Source of the DNA: Allolobophora icterica | Lineage: Eukaryota; Annelida; Clitellata; Crassiclitellata; Lumbricidae | Assembly (NCBI GenBank): GCA_963556255.1 | Contig: OY744616.1 | Span: forward strand, 3,054,831-3,118,830 | DNA length: 64,000 nucleotides | Direction of reading: 5' to 3' | Shown: positions 20,911-30,800 of the stretch, in pieces | Layout of the letters: the number at the start of each line of letters is the position of its first letter | Position numbering within the stretch: position 1 is the stretch's first letter | The notes under the pieces: generated by a model | The model's database searches: none | Told to the model about the DNA's origin: nothing | The model's input: the letters and a program-made list of their open reading frames with translations, nothing else | Position numbers and translations under genes: made by a program

Positions 20911-21082
20911 CTTACTCTGTCTGGGAAAGCAAACTCAACTGAGTGACGATGTACAGTGGTCTCAGCCACGTTCAGAATTATAACTGTGAGGAAATATTAT
21001 TAGCGACTCAGTGTAGGCCCTACTACTATCTGCACTAATTCTGGGATTATTTTTTATTCCGTTGACAAAATGTCGCTTTCTC

Positions 21083-21118
21083 TATAAGTAAAGCCTCAAC
21101 GAAATAGAATCAGTTCCA
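21083..21118 (+). promoter_or_regulatory. Core promoter of gene C (TATA + initiator)
   Basis: TATAAG at 21083 and TCAGTTC with its A at 21112, 29 nt apart. Confidence 0.6.
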
Positions 21119-21228
21119 GTTAATGATTTCGATCTCGAAATTCTTAACTAACTTGCTATTGAACGCTAACGATTTGCTCGGTTTAAGCTTCGAATTACGC
21201 CTTATAAGGTTAACTGTCGTCTGACGAA

Positions 21229-21289
21229 ATGTTTCGGATTTTTCGTGTTGCATATTTCTTAGTCATCGTCTTTTTGAAGTTCGTAGTCA
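21229..21289 (+). CDS. Gene C exon 1: signal peptide
   Basis: 61 nt, MFRIFRVAYFLVIVFLKFVV with a strongly hydrophobic core, donor A|GTAAGT. One codon shorter than the other copies. Confidence 0.8.
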
Positions 21290-21837
21290 GTAAGTTGAAA
21301 GTTATATATTGAACACTCAAACTCTGTGGTAATTTGAGGGAAAGTTAATTACTTCATGGTTCAATTCTTTAGAAACTCTAAAGTTAGCGAGTCACAATCT
21401 TAGGCCTAATTTCAGTTTTTACGTAAAAGAGAACAATTTCTAAGCAATTCTTTTACCTGTAAGTTTTTTGACGTGTTATGAGTGTATGCTTACTAAAACT
21501 TATGCATAAACCAAATACCTACAGATAGATTTTCCATTGCCTTTTGAATGGCAGGGAACGCACTCATAAGAGCAATTCATGATATGCCTTCATATTCGCG
21601 CTATAATAAAACCTGGTATGAAAATTGAGCTCTACTAGTCACTGACAGAGGAAGCCACAGCTGCGTTCGCAAGGAAGAGATCGCGAAGGGAACTTAATCT
21701 CACAATAAATAGGTTATGTATTAATCACGCTAGAGTATATGCAAAATGGTTCATTTCGTGTGTAAGGTTGTTAGTATCTTGTATCTAAGCGATAGAGATG
21801 ATGGAACGTATTTCTGATGCACGTCGTTTTGCTGTAG

Positions 21838-22401
21838 GTGACCAAGAGTCACTGAGTTATTCAAACTGTCTAGTGACAAATACTTGCTTTACAAGAACGA
21901 CCGACGATTTGGCAAATGAAAGATCAACGACACCAAAGATCACTGAGAAAGAATCCACTTCAAACACTCAAAATACTTTGACTGGTTCACAAAATGCAGC
22001 AACAGTAGCAACAATAACTCAAGTTTCAATACATGCTGCAGATGAACCGTCACCAGAAACTAATTGTAGCGGTAAAACTACACTAGAGTCCAATACTACA
22101 CATTACAAAACAACGCCAATCTCTATAACCAAACAGCTGACTAAAGTTACAAACAGAAATTCTGAAGCAACGACTGAAGTCGCAGCAGAATCCAATTGTA
22201 GCAGTACAACTACACAAGACGCCGATACTACACCTTACACAACAACACAAATGTCTACAGTCGAACAACTCACTGAAGTCACTAACAGAAAATATCAAGT
22301 AGGCCTAACGACAGAAGTCTCTGAAGTCGTGAAAACATCCTCTGTCGCCATGACAACAGTTGACGCACTGAAACCAAATCAAACTTTAGTAACATCAGAA
22401 G
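21838..22401 (+). CDS. Gene C exon 2: longest Thr/Ser-rich linker
   Basis: 564 nt, acceptor GCTGTAG|GTGACC, donor TCAGAAG|GTAGAA. Encodes DQESLSYSNCLVTNTCFTRT and then 160 residues rich in Thr/Ser. Two internal copies of a block run from a Cys-Ser motif (NCSGKTT / NCSSTTT) to a TEVTNR-type motif. The linker therefore grew by internal duplication. It contains one TAGGCCTA octamer (22300-22307). Confidence 0.8.
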
Positions 22402-22561
22402 GTAGAATTCCGAATTCTATTCAAAATATCTAGAATGCTATGTAAAATAGTGCTTTCATGTGTATTTGTATTATGGCCAATGGTGTTGCTTTACAAAAAC
22501 TCGCGACAGGACTTTGGAAAGTTGTCGATGATGAGGAATTTACAATTTATTCGAGTCATCA

Positions 22562-22941
22562 TAGGCGCCGACTTTTGCTTTTGTCTCTGGGTGCCAGTGG
22601 GTGCATGGGTCCTCCCTCCATTCCCATACCTCCTCCCCTTAGGTAGGTGAGTTTTAGCGGATTTTCGGAGAAAGAAAAGTGTTATCTTGAAAAGGGTTCC
22701 AGTGTTATTATTTATTTATTTTACATAATAAATAAATTAATAATTTACTTATGTACGGAGTTTGACTGTGAGATCATGCAATGTTGGGTATTTGTGTTGT
22801 AGTTGTACTTCTCACGTTGAGATTACTGCTTAGGTCTAGACAAATTGAATTTTGGGTCTGAATTCTTCTGGGTGCCAGGCTCCCACTGAAATTTCTCTCT
22901 GGGTGCATTGGCACCCAAGGCCCCCAAGAAGTCGGCGCCTA
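22562..22941. mobile_element. 380-bp inverted-repeat element flanked by TA
   Basis: The ends GGCGCCGACTT and AAGTCGGCGCC (perfect over at least 11 bp) are both flanked by TA, consistent with a TA target duplication. The subterminal CTGGGTGCCA motif recurs at 22590, 22869 and 22895. No coding capacity, so a non-autonomous element. Superfamily not assigned. Confidence 0.65.
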
Positions 22942-23182
22942 TGCGTGTCATGAGAAAGTTGCTCAAAAGTATCCTTCATTTTCTTACGCCTTTCTTTAAA
23001 CTGTACAAGACTGTGATACTAAAAAAACTTACTCTATGCATAATATCATTAGCAAAAGCTATACAATTTATTAAAATTACGAATAGGCTCTCAAGACTTT
23101 GTAATCACGTCAAAATACACTGGAAATTTGACAATTGGATGCTAGATATAACTTTCACCAACCCCTGAAAAGTATTCTCTGC

Positions 23183-23255
23183 CGGGAGTGCTTCTGAGTA
23201 TATGTCGTTGAGGGGCGCTATATAAATGGTCTGAGCGAATGAATAAATGAATGAT
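23183..23255 (+). mobile_element. LINE tail-only relic (ancestral intron-2 copy)
   Basis: CCGGGAGTGCTTCTGAGTA...GAGGGGCGCTATATAAATGG and degenerate GAATGAATAAATGAATG. Followed by ACCGTTAATGCACTGAAACC, which is also found after the corresponding tail in gene D. Confidence 0.75.
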
Positions 23256-23403
23256 AATACCGTTAATGCACTGAAACCAGAATCATCGGTCAAAATTATT
23301 ATCAAAAGGTGGAATTCCAAATGCTTCTCCGCACGCTCTAAATGATACTTAACGAATTATGAAATGTTCGTATTTTATTTCTTATTTTAAGAACTTTTAT
23401 TTT

Positions 23404-23621
23404 ATTTCGGATATTTCTATGGCGCCTCTCGAAGTCAACTACTACTCAGAGGCGCTCCCGACTACAGCATTTGATACTGTGCTGGAATTTTCACGGCGAA
23501 GCGCCACGAGCAATTGCGAGTGAAGGACTTGCCCAAGGTCCGTACGCAGCGGCTAGAGTGGGATTCGAACCTGCAACCCTCCGGTCACAAGGAGCCGAAC
23601 TTACCACTGAGCCACCACGCC
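23404..23621 (-). mobile_element. SINE-1: tRNA-derived SINE with LINE-like tail
   Basis: On the minus strand it starts GGCGTGGTGGCTCAGTGGTA (A box) and has GGTTCGAATCC (B box; plus-strand 23561-23571). It ends with GGGAGCGCCTCTGAGTAG...CGAGAGGCGCCATAGAAAT, the same 3' tail as family-1 LINEs. A second copy is at 58268-58507. Lies in gene C intron 2. Confidence 0.9.
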
Positions 23622-24818
23622 CCAATTGTGGTTAGTGCTAAGCCCTTTGTCGATCTGACCTTAAACTTCATCTGAAACTGATGTCTACCTCGCCATGCAT
23701 AAAGTTCAACATTATGTGTTATTGAAGTTGAGCAGTAGACAGTTGCACGACGCTTTCAAAATGTCCCTTTCTAGTTGACTTCTGCTCATTGAATTATATT
23801 TAATTTGATACATGATCACCAAAGCGATGGAATAACCTTCGTTGGCGAATTAGGTAACTAAGAACTTCACGAATTCCTTAAGAAATGAATCCCAGGTGGT
23901 TTGCATGGTTTTTACTTTGAGAAACATTTTAACTTCATTGGTTTTAATTGCAGTATACGCCATCAGTCCCATCACGAAGTTTAGTACACCTATCTGTCAT
24001 CATAAGGTGGTGACCAAAGTAAAGGATTTATCTACGTACTGTGTTTCCTTGACTATCGTTATCCAGTGACGGTAAGAGCTTTCGAGGATAGCATTCCGTA
24101 CGATCTGCTAATGGTAGCTATCACAGAAAAGATTGAATCGCCTCACGACATGGTTGGCATTGAAAACACTTTATATGTTACTGACATGAAATGCAAATGC
24201 ATCTGGAAAGTAGATACGGTTAGCAATAGAGTTGACAAATGGTTGTCGGAATTAGGCTCTGGTTTCAGTTTGTCAGTAGCCAATGATAATCATCTACTGG
24301 TGCTGAGGAGTTTCAAACATCTGCTCTACCTCCAGATTTACGAGCAAGACGCGAAACTTATAAGACATGTTTCACTTCCCAGATACTTCCGTCATCCATT
24401 GTATGCCATTCAGAAACCTAGTGGAGAATTCATCGTCAGCCACAGTTCAAAAGGCGATCGCAGGAAGTTCGTCAGTTTCCTGGGCAGCGATGGGCATATC
24501 CTCAGTCAGTTTACACTCAAAGGAACATTCCCTATCTCGCGAGTGGAATTGTTTTTGGATATCGACACCAATAATCTTTTTGCGGTTGAAGTTTTCGAAG
24601 GAAAAATATACATGCTGGAACCAAATGCTCTAAACTGGAATCAAATTGGTCGTTTGTCGAAATATTCATATTTTATAAATCTTCTTGGGTTGTATTACGA
24701 TGGAAAGAAACAGCAGTTATTTATGGTTCCATAGAATTGTTACCTATCCATTTTCTATCATATGGTCTTGTCCCATGAACGGTTGCGTTTATTACTATTC
24801 CAAATATGAATGTGCCTT

Positions 24819-25083
24819 AGGGGCGGGGAGATGGTTCAATGGTAACATGCTGGCACGAAGATCAGAAGGACGCGGGTTCGAGACCAGCTAACCCCACAAG
24901 GTTAACTCAGCCTTTGTTCTTTAGGTTGCGATTGCAAAATGAGAAATAGTACAGATGAGCGCCTTGCATGGCTGCCGTAAGTTAAATTCGACTGCTATTA
25001 AGTTTGTTTTCGTCTGTTACTACTATATCATGTAATCCTACTGCGTACTTGTCAGTTTGAATTAATAAACGAAGATTACTATT
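24819..25083 (+). mobile_element. SINE-2: tRNA-derived SINE, full copy
   Basis: GGGGCGGGGAGATGGTTCAA with an A-box-like TGGTTCAATGGT and a B box GGTTCGAGACC (24875-24885). The body ends TAATCCTACTGCGTACTTGT...AATAAACGAAGATTACTATT. Copies at 33027, 50183 and 63848 share the body and the 3' end. The anticodon arm does not form a convincing tRNA. Confidence 0.9.
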
Positions 25084-25886
<803 letters not shown>

Positions 25887-25899
25887 CCTTGAGCATTGA

Positions 25900-26560
25900 G
25901 CAATTGTGATTAGAGGACTTGCTCAAACTTCCTACCCAGGAAACGTCTGAGAGGGAGGAGTCTCTCTGCGTCACAAGGAGAGCGCCCAAACCAATCGGCT
26001 ATCGTTCCCTGAAGGCATTCAATGCTCTCAAAGGCACATTGTACGATCCGATACATGTACTGTTGCTGTTGCTAGATGTCAGTCGTTGCCTTGGTCGTGT
26101 TTAAATAACGACGTCGTCTAATTGTTTTTGATGGAAAGTACAATGACCATTGTTGGACTGGTGACAGTTTAAACTAAATTAATGCACATGCATGAAAAGC
26201 TAACAAGGCGCCATACATCTTAATCTCTGGTGATGGCAGACACTAGTGCATAAGTAGCCAATCAGACGTGTATTCACATTAACTAATCGTAATCCGTAAT
26301 CGTAAACTTCAAATTTCTAAAACGCAACTAAAAAAACTAGGCGCAGGTTTCCAGCTTACTCAGGAGCATTGGAATAACTCCACGGATCAACAGAATAGAG
26401 CACACCCTAAGTTCCTACATATTTACGTGGGTTTAGCTTCAACTCTACTACGAATGCAGGCAAAGTTTAGAAGGAAAGATCTGAAATCATTGCATACCTG
26501 ATAAATTTATGCCAAACGCTGGTAATACAATATCTTACAATTCGTAGTAAAATATTTCAA
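25900..26560 (+). repeat. Array upstream module before gene D
   Basis: CTCAAAGGCACATTGTACGA, AGTCGTTGCCTTGGTCGTGT, AGTACAATGACCATTGTTGG, AGCCAATCAGACGTG and the ATCGTAATCCGTAATCGTAA relic of a LINE family-3 tail. The AGCCAATCA at about 26256 is the conserved CCAAT site. Confidence 0.65.
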
Positions 26561-26697
26561 CTCACATCTTTCTCATAGAAAACAGACAGTTGTGAGTGAC
26601 GCCGCACTGCATTCTTGGCCACACTCAGAACACTACTGCGAGGAAATCTTATTAGCGATTCAGTTTACTACTTAGGCCTACACAAATTCAAGAACCT

Positions 26698-26733
26698 CAT
26701 AAGTTTAAGCTAACACGGTACAGAGTCAGTTCT
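26698..26733 (+). promoter_or_regulatory. Upstream core promoter of unit D, TATA mutated
   Basis: GTCAGTTC with its A at 26728 matches the family initiator. 30 nt upstream the expected TATAAG reads CATAAG. Confidence 0.45.
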
Positions 26734-26843
26734 AGCTAAAGATATCGATCGCGAATGTCGTGGCTATCTTGTTAATGAAAACGCCTAGCACATCACAGTT
26801 AAAGATTAGCATAAAGTCTTAAACTTAATTGTTGCACGACAAA

Positions 26844-26901
26844 ATGTTCCGAATTTTCAGAAAACAGATGCAATTTCTTACCACATTGCCCACTTATGTT
26901 T
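26844..26901 (+). pseudogene. Extra first exon upstream of gene D
   Basis: ATG at the family position (GACAAAATGTTCCG) gives MFRIFRKQMQFLTTLPTYV, then T|GTAAGT, 58 nt, still phase 1. The hydrophobic core of the signal peptide is largely lost. It could splice in frame to 28364, but would give a poor signal peptide. Most likely a relic left by a local duplication, 945 bp upstream of the intact exon 1. Confidence 0.6.
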
Positions 26902-27470
26902 GTAAGTAAGTAAGTATATCCTTTATTGAACCAACTGCTAACCGGGCAATTTGGTGTACATGACAGTTTTATCAAGTATGGATCATCCTAATTATAAAGG
27001 TTTCACGAGCTAGATTATTGAGGTAGAGCCTAGTCTAGAATAATTTAATCTAACTCAGATTAATCGAATCTAAATGAAGAATAGGCCTTTCATGGCGGGT
27101 GGCAAGATCCGACCAATTACTAGTGCGCAACATAACTCGCGTCTCAACGGACAGTTTCTCGCAGTTCTTCAGTAATATGAACTGTTGCCCGAAGTGAAGA
27201 AAGACAAGCACCCAATTATCCACCAGCCACCGAAATTTGTAGGATTCGCTTAAATTCGTAGTGAGTATAATTCGTACAGAATATTCGTGGTTTCTCAAGA
27301 ACCTCAGCACAAAGACGTTCTGTACGAGCAAACGCATTTGACATTGTGCCACATGATTGTGGAATTAGTATAAGAAGTCTGCCGTTGCCATTGGCGTGAT
27401 TTTTACATCGCGAGTTCCTGATTCTTTGCGACGTTACATACAATGGGTAGCGTGTACATAACTGGCGACT
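26902..27470 (-). mobile_element. Probable LINE-derived insertion, minus strand
   Basis: Begins with GTAAGTAAGTAAGTA followed by TATCCTTTATTGAACCAACT, like the start of the minus-strand LINE at 29273 (reverse of a CTTA tail). The minus-strand open frames at 27050-27443 show only faint resemblance to a reverse-transcriptase end. It separates the two first exons. Confidence 0.4.
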
Positions 27471-27479
27471 CTTCTCTAT

Positions 27480-27700
27480 TACTAACCCTTTCAGAATTTT
27501 AAGGGTGTAGTGACGCAGTGGGTATCATTTTGCCGAAATAATAGCAAATTGTTCGTCTAAATGATTTCGATGGCAAGTACAATGGAAATCGTTTATTTCG
27601 TGATAGATAGAGCTGGTACAATGCCCTTACTGTCTAATTGCAACCGAGAACCAAATCGTCTGCAAGCAGCTTAATATCTGGTTATCAGTTCTAGTCAAAG
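27480..27700 (+). promoter_or_regulatory. Gene D proximal upstream region; initiator without TATA
   Basis: Upstream-module sequence (AACCCTTTCAGAATTTTAAG, GATGGCAAGTACAATGGAAA, GCAAGCAGCTTAATATCTGG; compare 60540-60770) is joined directly to ATCAGTTCTAG with the initiator A at 27687. The segment that carries the TATA box in genes B, C, E and F is missing. Confidence 0.5.
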
Positions 27701-27788
27701 ATTTCGATCGTGAACGTCTTAACTAACGTACGAGCGAACGCCAGCCACTTCCACAGTTTACGATTCTGTTCAACTGTTGCCTGACAAA

Positions 27789-27852
27789 ATGTTTCGAATG
27801 TTTTGTACGGCGAATGTTTTCTTAAGCATCGTCATTTTAAAGACGATAGTCA
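27789..27852 (+). CDS. Gene D exon 1: signal peptide
   Basis: 64 nt, MFRMFCTANVFLSIVILKTI, preceded by GCCTGACAAA, donor A|GTAAGT, phase 1. Confidence 0.85.
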
Positions 27853-30800
27853 GTAAGTAGGCCTAGATTGTTCCTTTGATCGCAATCTAATGTTAAATTA
27901 AACTATTTAGTTTACTTCTTGAAGAAAATCTAATCCAAACTAGTTCCAACGTCATTTCTGGTTTTATGAACGCAATGCATATTATTTCGAATATAAAGTA
28001 GCTTTTCCTATAAGGTAGAGGGTCTTGAGGAGTAGGAAGACGAGTTAGGAAGACGGAAGATGTTGAAAGAAGGTAGCAGGATAAAATATAACAGAACCGG
28101 TGACGTTGTTGGTGTTTGGTTAATACAATCACTTTCATTCACATCAGGTGGCTATTTCCGCAAAGCACCTGGCGGAGACCATAAGGTAGAGTTTGCGAAG
28201 CGGACATGATCTTATGATCGAAGGATAATGCATTGGGGGCACTACAGAATAGGCCCTATGCCATTATGTTCATGTAACAATTATGGTCTGTGGCGTATTG
28301 TGCATAAATGTTTGCGATGATGGAATGTATTCCATGGTGTATATTGACTTGCTGTTACAGTAGGTGACCAAGAGTCATTGAGTTATGCAAACTGTAAGTT
28401 GACGAACACTTGCTTTGGAAGAACAACCGACGATTTGGTAAATGAAAGACCAACGACAACGAAGATCACTGACAAAGAATCCACTTCAAATGCTTTAACT
28501 GCTTTGACTGCTTCACAAAATGATGCCCCATTAGCAACCAACACTCCAGTTTCATTGCACACTACAGATGAACCATCAACATCAGCTATTTGTAGCAGTA
28601 AAACTAGACACGACTCCAAAAGTTACACAACGACACCAATCTCTAAAGCAACAAGCAGAAAATACCAAGCACCAAAAGGATCATGCGAGACATCAGAAGG
28701 TAGAATTCCAAATTCTGTTCAAAATGATCTTCATCTTACATGAAGTAATATTTTGCTGTGCTTTGGTATGTAGTTAATCCGTTCGCCTTACAACGTGTCG
28801 ATCGGACTTTGGGTGATGGTTGACTATGAGAACTTAAGAATATTTATTTGCTGCACAGTTGGGTGACATGTGACACTTAAAATAAAAGTTTAAAATTTTA
28901 CATGTCTCGCCCTTTTAGATGGTTTAATACCATTGAATAACTACTGAGAATTCTTTTTTCAAATTAATTGGTCAATATTTAATGGTCGCTCAACGCGGGA
29001 AAAGTTTTACAATATGGTCAATGTTAACCCTCAGGCTACCAAGTTTTTTTTGCAACATCGGCTACCAAGGGGGATTGGTTACCACCCACCCGGAATTTCG
29101 TGTTTGGTTTCAAATATCATATCATGTAATACAGCATTTGATTCAGCATTCATTTCTGACAAGAATGGTATATTTAGTTGTGAAATATATGTATGCATCT
29201 CGAAATTATATAGTTTTGAACAAAGGCCATTAAACGATATCTGATATTATCCCGCACAACTTGTGCTTTTTAGATAAGTAAGTAAGTAAGTAATCTTTTA
29301 TTAGTATAAGACAAACGCTCATACTTTACAACAATACATACAAAATGATCACAATATCAGTAACACTGTAAGACAGTTTAAACACAAGCAATTCTATATA
29401 ATGTCTTATTTACATACATATACATTATACAGTATTATAAACAATAAACGATAGTGTCTTATTTACATACATAGGCCTATCTATAACTAAAGTTATGATC
29501 TAAGCCTTACATTCTAAGGAACATAAGCATTACTATGGTCTACAAAAAGAGCCAGTTTAGATATCAGAACAGGTACTAGAACCAGCATTAACCCAGTTTT
29601 TATACTTGTACAGTGAGCGAATGATGAAGGATTTCTTATGTAGCAATGTATTAAAGTGCGGTAATTCAAAAGCATGTCCCCTTTTTCTTAAGTTGAATTT
29701 ATGAAGGTGCTCTGCAGGCAGTAATTGGTGAAGACAGTGTTGGGGTGACTGGATGCTTTTGAAGAACTTCAATTCAATTTTTTCACAAATCTTCTCTAAA
29801 GTTAAACCATCACCACTAAAGAGGTTACTGCGCCCAGCCATGCGCAAAAAAGATTCAATTTTTCCACCCAGTTCAGCCGACAGGAATCCCCCCAAGATGG
29901 TATGGCATACGTTAGTCGGGAGACTACAAGGGCTTGACAAATGTTCTTTAGTTTGCTGGGAGGCATTCCTTGAGATCGGAGGACTTTTAGGGGGTATAGG
30001 CGTTGGCTGCATATCTTCAAAATAAATGAAACATGGTCATCAGAGGGTTTTGCGGTCGGCTGCACGCTTGGTTGGCGGTATCTCCAGGTTTGACCACGTC
30101 TCTGAATTTATGCGAGACGTTCTCCATTGGCTTCCTGTCCAGCATCGCATTCATTACAGGGTCTCCACCATGGCGTGGCATTGTGTCCTAGGGCGGGCCC
30201 CGGCCTACCTCTGCGAGCTCTTTACTTTAACTTCCGCTTGTGCGGGGCGCCGTGCCTTGCGCTCGGCCTCCCGGGGTGATTTTGTTGTCCCCTATGCGCG
30301 TACTGCTATGGCGCAGCGTAGGGCATTCTCCGTGGTGGGTCCTACCGCTTGGAACGACCTCCCTCTTTCCCTTCGCTCTCTCCCTAGAGACCTCTCAGGT
30401 ACTTTCTATGGCCTTCTTAAGACCTTTCTTTTTGACCGGGCCTGGGTCGGGAGCGCCACTGAGTAGATTTCTTGAAGGGGCGCTATAGAAGTTCATTATA
30501 GATAGATAGATAGATAGATCAAATTTTAAGTCTTCTCGAAAAAGAACACCCAGCAATTTGACAATTTTTACTCTTTCAACATTGCTGATAGGATCCGGAA
30601 GAGACAAGTGTCTTGGATAACAAAATTGTAAATGATGTGGGTTTTGAAAATGAACTATGTATCCAAGAATATTCTAAATATAATGAGGCTTAATTTTCAA
30701 CAATACAAACTATTCCAAAGTCTGTTTTAGTTTCAGGCAAAATCTAAAGGCATGCAGCTATATCAACATGAAACAAGAAATTATGTTATTGTGCCCAGTG

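Larger units (their letters stand above)
22434..23403. other. Gene C intron 2: TIR element and LINE tail
   Basis: Contains the inverted-repeat element 22562-22941 and a LINE tail (23183-23255) that is orthologous to tails in the same place in genes D, E and F. The rest is AT-rich. Confidence 0.5.
21229..24734 (+). pseudogene. Gene C: propeller-family gene with frameshift and shortened end
   Basis: Exons 21229-21289, 21838-22401 and 23954 onward keep all splice sites and phases. Exon 3 begins VYAISPITKF, but one base is missing near 24030: the sequence reads AAGGATTTATC where paralogues have AAGGACCTTATC. The predicted frame then stops at 24066. The rest of the domain is open in another frame to 24734 (TVRAFEDSIPYDLLM, CKCIWKVDTVSNRVDKWL, SLSVANDNHLLVLRSF). 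It ends GKKQQLFMVP, about 15 residues before the family end. An in-frame alternative acceptor (24007) has a poor context. It may be a recent pseudogene, or a single-base sequencing error plus a divergent end. Its exon 2 is the longest of the array. Confidence 0.75.

Noticed and set aside
24007..24066. Alternative acceptor at 24007 that would rescue gene C exon 3
   Set aside because: CATCATAAG|GT keeps the frame but lacks a pyrimidine tract and would delete the conserved Cys start. The acceptor used by the paralogues is intact at 23953.
24819..24900. tRNA gene
   Set aside because: A and B boxes are present, but no convincing acceptor or anticodon stem forms. The unit recurs with a common non-tRNA body and an ATT tail, so it is a SINE head. 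The same holds at 50183 and, for SINE-1, at 23621 and 58507 (minus).
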